Of a DNA stretch of 64,000 bases, positions 59,316-64,000 are shown in pieces. Made by a program: the position numbers and the translations under genes. This stretch comes from JALZCH01 sp036387315 (GTDB taxonomy: Bacteria > Acidobacteriota > Blastocatellia > Pyrinomonadales > Pyrinomonadaceae), in NCBI GenBank assembly GCA_036387315.1, contig DASVTY010000012.1:1-64000 (forward strand), given 5' to 3'. The notes beneath the pieces were generated by a model. It was not told where the DNA came from. It did not search any database and worked only from the letters and a program-made list of their open reading frames with translations. Positions within the stretch are counted from its first letter, which is position 1; every line of letters begins with the position of its first letter.

Positions 59316-60689
59316 TCAAGACGCAATACGTCCGCGCAAAGAATTGACTTTTGCATCGGTTATAAAAACCTCAATGATTTGCCCGAGCTTTGTTTTGTCC
59401 GCCTCAAAATTTACCACTTTGTGGCAAGTCGTATGCCCGCTCAGATCGTCTTGTGACTTCGCGCTGAAACTCTCCGCTAAAACCCGAACCGTCTTTCCGA
59501 TGTATTCTCTTGATTTCTCTTCCTGTATTCGCTTTTGCACCGATTCCAAGACTAAAAAACGCTCTCGCTTGATTTGAGCCGAAACGGAATCATCGAGGCG
59601 CGCGGACGGCGTGCCGGGTCTCGGCGAATATTTAAAAAGATAAGCGCTGTCAAAGCGGCATTTTTCGTATAGCTCAATCGTTTCTCTAAAATCGACATCC
59701 GTCTCGCCGGGAAACCCGACAATTATATCAGTAGTCAAGGAGATTTGACGCGAGGAGTTTTGAATTGCTTCTACTTTTTTCAAATAATCAGCCGACGTAT
59801 GACCGCGACGCATCGCCCGAAGAATGCGGTCACTGCCCGACTGAACGGGCAAATGCACCCAATTGCAAAGATTTTCGCATTCGTTAATCGCCGAGACAAT
59901 ATCCGGGTGAAAATCTCTCGGAAAAGAAGTTGTAAATTTGATTCGTTCGATACCGGTTTCAGCAGCAGCCCGCAAAAGACGCGAAAAAGGCGTCGCGCCT
60001 CTAAATCCTTCCAACCCGGCGTCTGTCTTCGGACGATAGCTGTTTACGTTTTGACCGATTAAATGGACTTCTTTAACCCCGGCTTCTTTTAATCCTCTCA
60101 ACTGATCCAGGATCTGTATTGGCGGCAGACTTTGTTCGCGTCCACGGGAAAAAGGCACAATACAATATGTGCAGAATTTGTTGCACCCTTCGATAATCGG
60201 CACAAAAGCCACATAATCCGAGCTTCTGTATTGATCTGCGACCGTCCAATCATAGTTGCCTTCCCTCTCGTCCAAATCAACGTTTTTTTCATCTTTTAAA
60301 TTAATTCCATCAAGCATCTCTCCGATTCTTCCAACCGCTCGCGTTCCTAGAACAAAATCTATATTTGATGTTTTGCCAAACAGGTTTTCCCCTTCAAGCT
60401 GGGCGACACAGCCTAATACGCCAATTAATGGCTTCTCAGCTCGTCTTTTTTTGTCCGATAATTCTCCCACCCGGTTGAAAAGTTTTTGTTCTGCGCGCTC
60501 GCGAACCGAACAAGTATTGATAAGGACGATCTCGGCTTCGTTATCAGACCCGACCACCTGATACCCTGTTTGTTCCAATCTGGTTGCTACTCTCTCAGAA
60601 TCGGAAACGTTCATTTGACATCCGTGCGTCTCTATGTACACTTTCTTACGCTGGTGCCGTTTTTTTTCTCGGTCGTGTGAGTAATTCAT
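59316..60689 (-). CDS. miaB: tRNA-2-methylthio-N6-dimethylallyladenosine synthase
   Basis: 457 residues. UPF0004 domain with three cluster cysteines (ETHGCQMN, INTCSVRE, LGCVAQ), radical SAM domain with CNKFCTYCIVPFSRGRE (CxxxCxxC) and a C-terminal TRAM domain (RVLAESFSAKSQDDLSGHTTCHKVVNFE...). It adds the methylthio group to ms2i6A37 in tRNA. Divergent from dnaE with 44 bases between the starts. Confidence 0.95.
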   Translation of the reverse strand: MNYSHDREKKRHQRKKVYIETHGCQMNVSDSERVATRLEQTGYQVVGSDNEAEIVLINTCSVRERAEQKLFNRVGELSDKKRRAEKPLIGVLGCVAQLEGENLFGKTSNIDFVLGTRAVGRIGEMLDGINLKDEKNVDLDEREGNYDWTVADQYRSSDYVAFVPIIEGCNKFCTYCIVPFSRGREQSLPPIQILDQLRGLKEAGVKEVHLIGQNVNSYRPKTDAGLEGFRGATPFSRLLRAAAETGIERIKFTTSFPRDFHPDIVSAINECENLCNWVHLPVQSGSDRILRAMRRGHTSADYLKKVEAIQNSSRQISLTTDIIVGFPGETDVDFRETIELYEKCRFDSAYLFKYSPRPGTPSARLDDSVSAQIKRERFLVLESVQKRIQEEKSREYIGKTVRVLAESFSAKSQDDLSGHTTCHKVVNFEADKTKLGQIIEVFITDAKVNSLRGRIAS

Positions 60690-60733
60690 AACTTTTTCTC
60701 AATAAACAAATATTAATTTCAAAAATTTATCAA

Positions 60734-63700
60734 ATGCCTTCAAAAGATTTTGTCCATCTGCACGTTCACACAGATTACAGCATTCTGAAAAGCGCAAATC
60801 AAATTCCGGCGCTTGCGCGTCGCCTCAACGAACTGGAAATGAAAGCCTGTGCGATGACCGATTGCGGCAATTTGTACGGCGCGCTGTCGTTTTACTATAA
60901 CATGAAGAAAAACGGCATTCAGCCGATCATCGGTTTCGAGGCTTATCTGACGCTCGGTTCCAGATTTGACAAAAGCGCCGCTCTCAAATCGGGCGAGCTG
61001 CCTTATTACACTCTTGTTTTATTGGCGGAAAATCTGACCGGCTATTTTAATCTCGTCAGTTTGTCGTCAAAAGCTTTCACCGAAGGATTACATCACAAAC
61101 CGAGAATAGATTTCGATTTGCTCACGGCGCATAGTACCGGGATCATTTGTCTGACCTCCGGTGGGGACGGGGTTGTCAATCATTTTCTAAAACAAAATCG
61201 TTTTGAAGACGCATACAATTACGCAGCCAAACTTAAAGATGTATTCGGTCAAAACAATCTCTTTCTGGAAATTCAAGACCACAATCTCCCCGAAGAAAAA
61301 GCGATTCGCCAGCCCCTCGTTCAACTATCAAAAAAGCTGGATTTGGATTTAGTGGCAACCAATGATGTTTATTACCTCTCAGCAGACGACGCCAAAGCTC
61401 ATGAAATGATGCTCTGCATCGGCGCTGCCAAAACAATTCATGACGAGTCGCGTCCGAGACTCGGTTCCGAACAATTTTATCTCAAATCCGCAGAGGAAAT
61501 GTGGCGTCTTTTCGGCGCGGAATTGCCCCAAAGTTTATCAAAAACAATTGAAATTTCCGAGCGCTGTAATTTTGCTCTGCCGAGCAGTGAAGATTCTTTT
61601 AATTTGCCGCTCTATCCGATACCTCTCGATTCAAACTGCGAAACTGCCGATGAATACTTTGAAAAAGTAGTGTGGGACGGCTTTAAAAAACGTCAGCAAT
61701 CTGTTTGGGAGCCTTTGCAAAACGCCGGGAATTTAAAATACTCGATTGAAGAATACAAAAACAGAATCATTATCGAAACCGGCATTATCAGACGCATGGG
61801 TTTTCCAGGCTATTTTCTGATCGTTTGGGACTTCGTTCGCTTCGCCAAAGAAAACGATATTCCCGTCGGTCCCGGGCGCGGCTCGGCGGCTGGCTCTCTG
61901 GTCGCGTATTGTCTGGAAATAACCGACGTTGATCCGATTCAATACGATCTGCTTTTCGAGCGTTTTCTCAACCCGGAGCGCGTCACAATGCCTGATATTG
62001 ATATTGATTTTTGTATTCGCGGGCGCGAGCGCGTTATCAAGCATGTGGTCAATCAATACGGGAGAAATTCGGTCTGCCAAATCGTCACTTTTGGAACTAT
62101 GGCTTCCAAAGCCGTTATTAAGGATGTCGGCAGAGCTTTGAACATGCCTTATTCCGAGGTCGAGAAAATCGCCAAACTGATCCCGCCTCCAGTCCGGGGA
62201 CGAAACGTCAGCATCACGCAAGCTCTCGAACAAGTCGAAGAACTAAAAACCGCCGTGGAAACAAATCCACAGGTAAAAGAGGTGATTGATCTGGCACGCC
62301 GCCTCGAAGGCTGTGCCAGACATACTTCGGTTCACGCAGCCGGCGTGGTCATTTCTCCCAAACCGCTTGACGAGCTGATTCCGGTTGCCCTGTCGGCTAA
62401 AGACGAGCTAACCACACAATTTGCGATGTCCGACCTGGAAAAAACCGGAATGCTTAAGATGGATTTCCTTGCCTTAACCACCTTAACGGTAATAAACGAC
62501 TGCTTAATCAGCATAAAGCAATCCATTAATAAGCAAATTGACTGGACGCAAACGCCCTTAAGCGATGAAGAAACAATGAAGATTTTTGCAGACGGCAGAA
62601 CCGAAGCCATTTTTCAATTTGAATCCCCCGGAATGCAGGAAATCTGCCGCCGTTTAAAACCGAAAGGAATCGAAGATCTTGCCGCTCTCAACGCGCTCTA
62701 TCGCCCCGGTCCTCTCGACGGCGGGATGGTTGACGATTTTATCAGCCGGCATCGCGGTCAAAAACAAGTTCGCTATCTCGTTCCGCAGATGAAAGAGATT
62801 TTAAATAACACGCACGGAATTATCGTTTATCAGGAGCAAATTATGCAGCTCGCCCAAAATCTGGCGGGCTATTCGCTTGGCGAAGCCGATATGATGCGCC
62901 GCGCAATGGGCAAAAAGAAGCGCGAAGAGATGGCAAAGCATCAGGAAAAATTTGTCAACGGCGCAACCGAACGCAATATCAAACGGGAAAAAGCGGAACA
63001 AATCTTCTCTCTGATGGCGCAGTTTGCCGATTACGGCTTTAACAAAAGCCACAGCGTCGCCTATGCCTACCTGGCTTTCCAAACAGCATATTTAAAAGCC
63101 CATTACCCGTCGCATTTTTACGCGGCGGTTCTCTCGCACGAAGCACAGGACACCGCAAAAATACAAAAGTATATTGCCGAATTGAAAACCGCCGCAATAG
63201 AGCTTTTGCCGCCCGACATCAACGAAAGCAATTCCGGTTTTACGCCCGTCCACAATGCGATTCGATTCGGCTTGAGCGCGATCAAAGGAATCGGAGAAGC
63301 GGCGATTCAAGAGATTATCAACGCCAGGCGGGAAAAACCGTTTTCATCATTTTTAGATTTTATTTCGAGAGCCTCAAGCTCGGTAAATCGCCGCAGCTTG
63401 AACAGCCTGATTTACTCCGGCGCCTTCGACTCTCTCAAAGACGATTCGTCTACAACAAATCATTGGCGCTCGAAACTGATTGCCGAAATTGAAACTTCAA
63501 TATCAGTCGCACAAAAGGAGCGCAGCTCAAAGGAAAAAGGTCAAAACGCTCTTTTCGGAGCCGCAAATCAAGAAGTCAGTGAAATTAAAATCAAGGATTT
63601 TCCCGTTTTAACGGACAAAGAAATCTGGACGGCGGAAAAAGAAACGCTCGGCTTTTACTTAAGCAACCATCCTTTAAGCAAGCATGACGAACTGCTTAAG

Positions 63701-64000
63701 CAGCTTGAAGCGCAAAGCATTTTAAGTCTGACGCAAAACGCTTCATCCGACTCCGAGCAAAAACTCTGGATCGCCGGAATCATCAGCGAAGCGCAAGTCC
63801 GCTTAAGCAAAAAAGGAAACCGTTTTTCCATTTTTAAATTGGAAGATTATACAGGTTCGATTAAATGCCTGGCTTGGTCCGAAGCATTCGAGAGATATTC
63901 GCAGCTTCTCACAAACGACGAAATAATCTTTGCCGCCGGACATCTGGAAAGTGAAAACGAAACGAATTTTTCGTTTATTGTCGAAGAAATTTATAAATTT
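60734..64000 (+). CDS. dnaE: DNA polymerase III alpha subunit, 3' end beyond window
   Basis: 1089 codons visible from the ATG at 60734 with no stop before the window end. PHP domain begins HLHVHTDYS; the PHP ligand positions read TDCGNL and TNDVYYL where active PHP domains have His (TDHGN, NDxHY). Polymerase palm GPGRGSAAGSL, PDIDIDF with Asp421 and Asp423, and KMDFLAL with Asp577. The OB-fold (IAGIISEAQVRLSKKGNRFSIFKLEDYTG) starts at about residue 1012. Replicative polymerase. Confidence 0.95.
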   Translation, partial: MPSKDFVHLHVHTDYSILKSANQIPALARRLNELEMKACAMTDCGNLYGALSFYYNMKKNGIQPIIGFEAYLTLGSRFDKSAALKSGELPYYTLVLLAENLTGYFNLVSLSSKAFTEGLHHKPRIDFDLLTAHSTGIICLTSGGDGVVNHFLKQNRFEDAYNYAAKLKDVFGQNNLFLEIQDHNLPEEKAIRQPLVQLSKKLDLDLVATNDVYYLSADDAKAHEMMLCIGAAKTIHDESRPRLGSEQFYLKSAEEMWRLFGAELPQSLSKTIEISERCNFALPSSEDSFNLPLYPIPLDSNCETADEYFEKVVWDGFKKRQQSVWEPLQNAGNLKYSIEEYKNRIIIETGIIRRMGFPGYFLIVWDFVRFAKENDIPVGPGRGSAAGSLVAYCLEITDVDPIQYDLLFERFLNPERVTMPDIDIDFCIRGRERVIKHVVNQYGRNSVCQIVTFGTMASKAVIKDVGRALNMPYSEVEKIAKLIPPPVRGRNVSITQALEQVEELKTAVETNPQVKEVIDLARRLEGCARHTSVHAAGVVISPKPLDELIPVALSAKDELTTQFAMSDLEKTGMLKMDFLALTTLTVINDCLISIKQSINKQIDWTQTPLSDEETMKIFADGRTEAIFQFESPGMQEICRRLKPKGIEDLAALNALYRPGPLDGGMVDDFISRHRGQKQVRYLVPQMKEILNNTHGIIVYQEQIMQLAQNLAGYSLGEADMMRRAMGKKKREEMAKHQEKFVNGATERNIKREKAEQIFSLMAQFADYGFNKSHSVAYAYLAFQTAYLKAHYPSHFYAAVLSHEAQDTAKIQKYIAELKTAAIELLPPDINESNSGFTPVHNAIRFGLSAIKGIGEAAIQEIINARREKPFSSFLDFISRASSSVNRRSLNSLIYSGAFDSLKDDSSTTNHWRSKLIAEIETSISVAQKERSSKEKGQNALFGAANQEVSEIKIKDFPVLTDKEIWTAEKETLGFYLSNHPLSKHDELLKQLEAQSILSLTQNASSDSEQKLWIAGIISEAQVRLSKKGNRFSIFKLEDYTGSIKCLAWSEAFERYSQLLTNDEIIFAAGHLESENETNFSFIVEEIYKF

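Overview
The window looks like a chromosomal segment of a Gram-negative bacterium, most likely an acidobacterium of the Blastocatellia/Pyrinomonadaceae type. That placement is an inference from gene content, moderate GC, one-polypeptide LptF-LptG, and intergenic spaces full of AT-rich heptamer and palindromic repeats; no marker gene was tested. No rRNA, tRNA, CRISPR array, transposase or phage module was seen.

Layout. 1-9.7 kb holds housekeeping and signalling genes: a small secreted protein, a PilZ protein, LarC (nickel-pincer cofactor), a charged hypothetical protein, an OmpR-type two-component pair, a divergent secreted protein and MutS. 9.9-36.8 kb is one long plus-strand surface-polysaccharide locus: Wza-like exporter, Wzc-like tyrosine autokinase, GDP-mannose 3,5-epimerase, nucleotide-sugar dehydrogenase, five methyltransferases, Wzx flippase, GT-C protein plus polyprenyl-phosphate glycosyltransferase, Wzy polymerase, a heptose block (HldC-GmhA fusion, GMD-like dehydratase, heptose kinase), several GT4 glycosyltransferases and an FnlC/WecB-like epimerase next to a WbuB-like transferase. 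A Uma2 nuclease-fold gene with its own putative promoter sits inside it.

36.9-39.3 kb, directly after the polysaccharide locus, is the most novel part: an HprK-like kinase, a PqqD domain fused to a twin-arginine signal and an eight-cysteine tail, a terminator-like hairpin, and a family-5 nucleotidyltransferase. It resembles a peptide-modification (RiPP-like) cassette in which the recognition domain and the candidate peptide are one protein.

39.5-55.5 kb is mixed housekeeping: a DNA glycosylase, an ABC ATPase lacking three catalytic residues, small hypothetical proteins, an acyl-CoA carboxylase subunit, an ABC-2 exporter operon with a DUF402 gene, transaldolase, a FAH-family enzyme, an FnIII lipoprotein, a C26 amidotransferase, NamZ, RecO and fused LptFG. 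55.6-64 kb holds ahcY, the minus-strand group miaB-bifunctional nuclease-parA-parB, and dnaE, which runs off the window.

Across the window there are at least eight long inverted repeats, several built from 7-bp units. Some have entered coding sequence (larC, mutS, a histidine kinase C-terminus, a glycosyltransferase N-terminus). All product calls are from reading translated motifs by eye; no database search was made.
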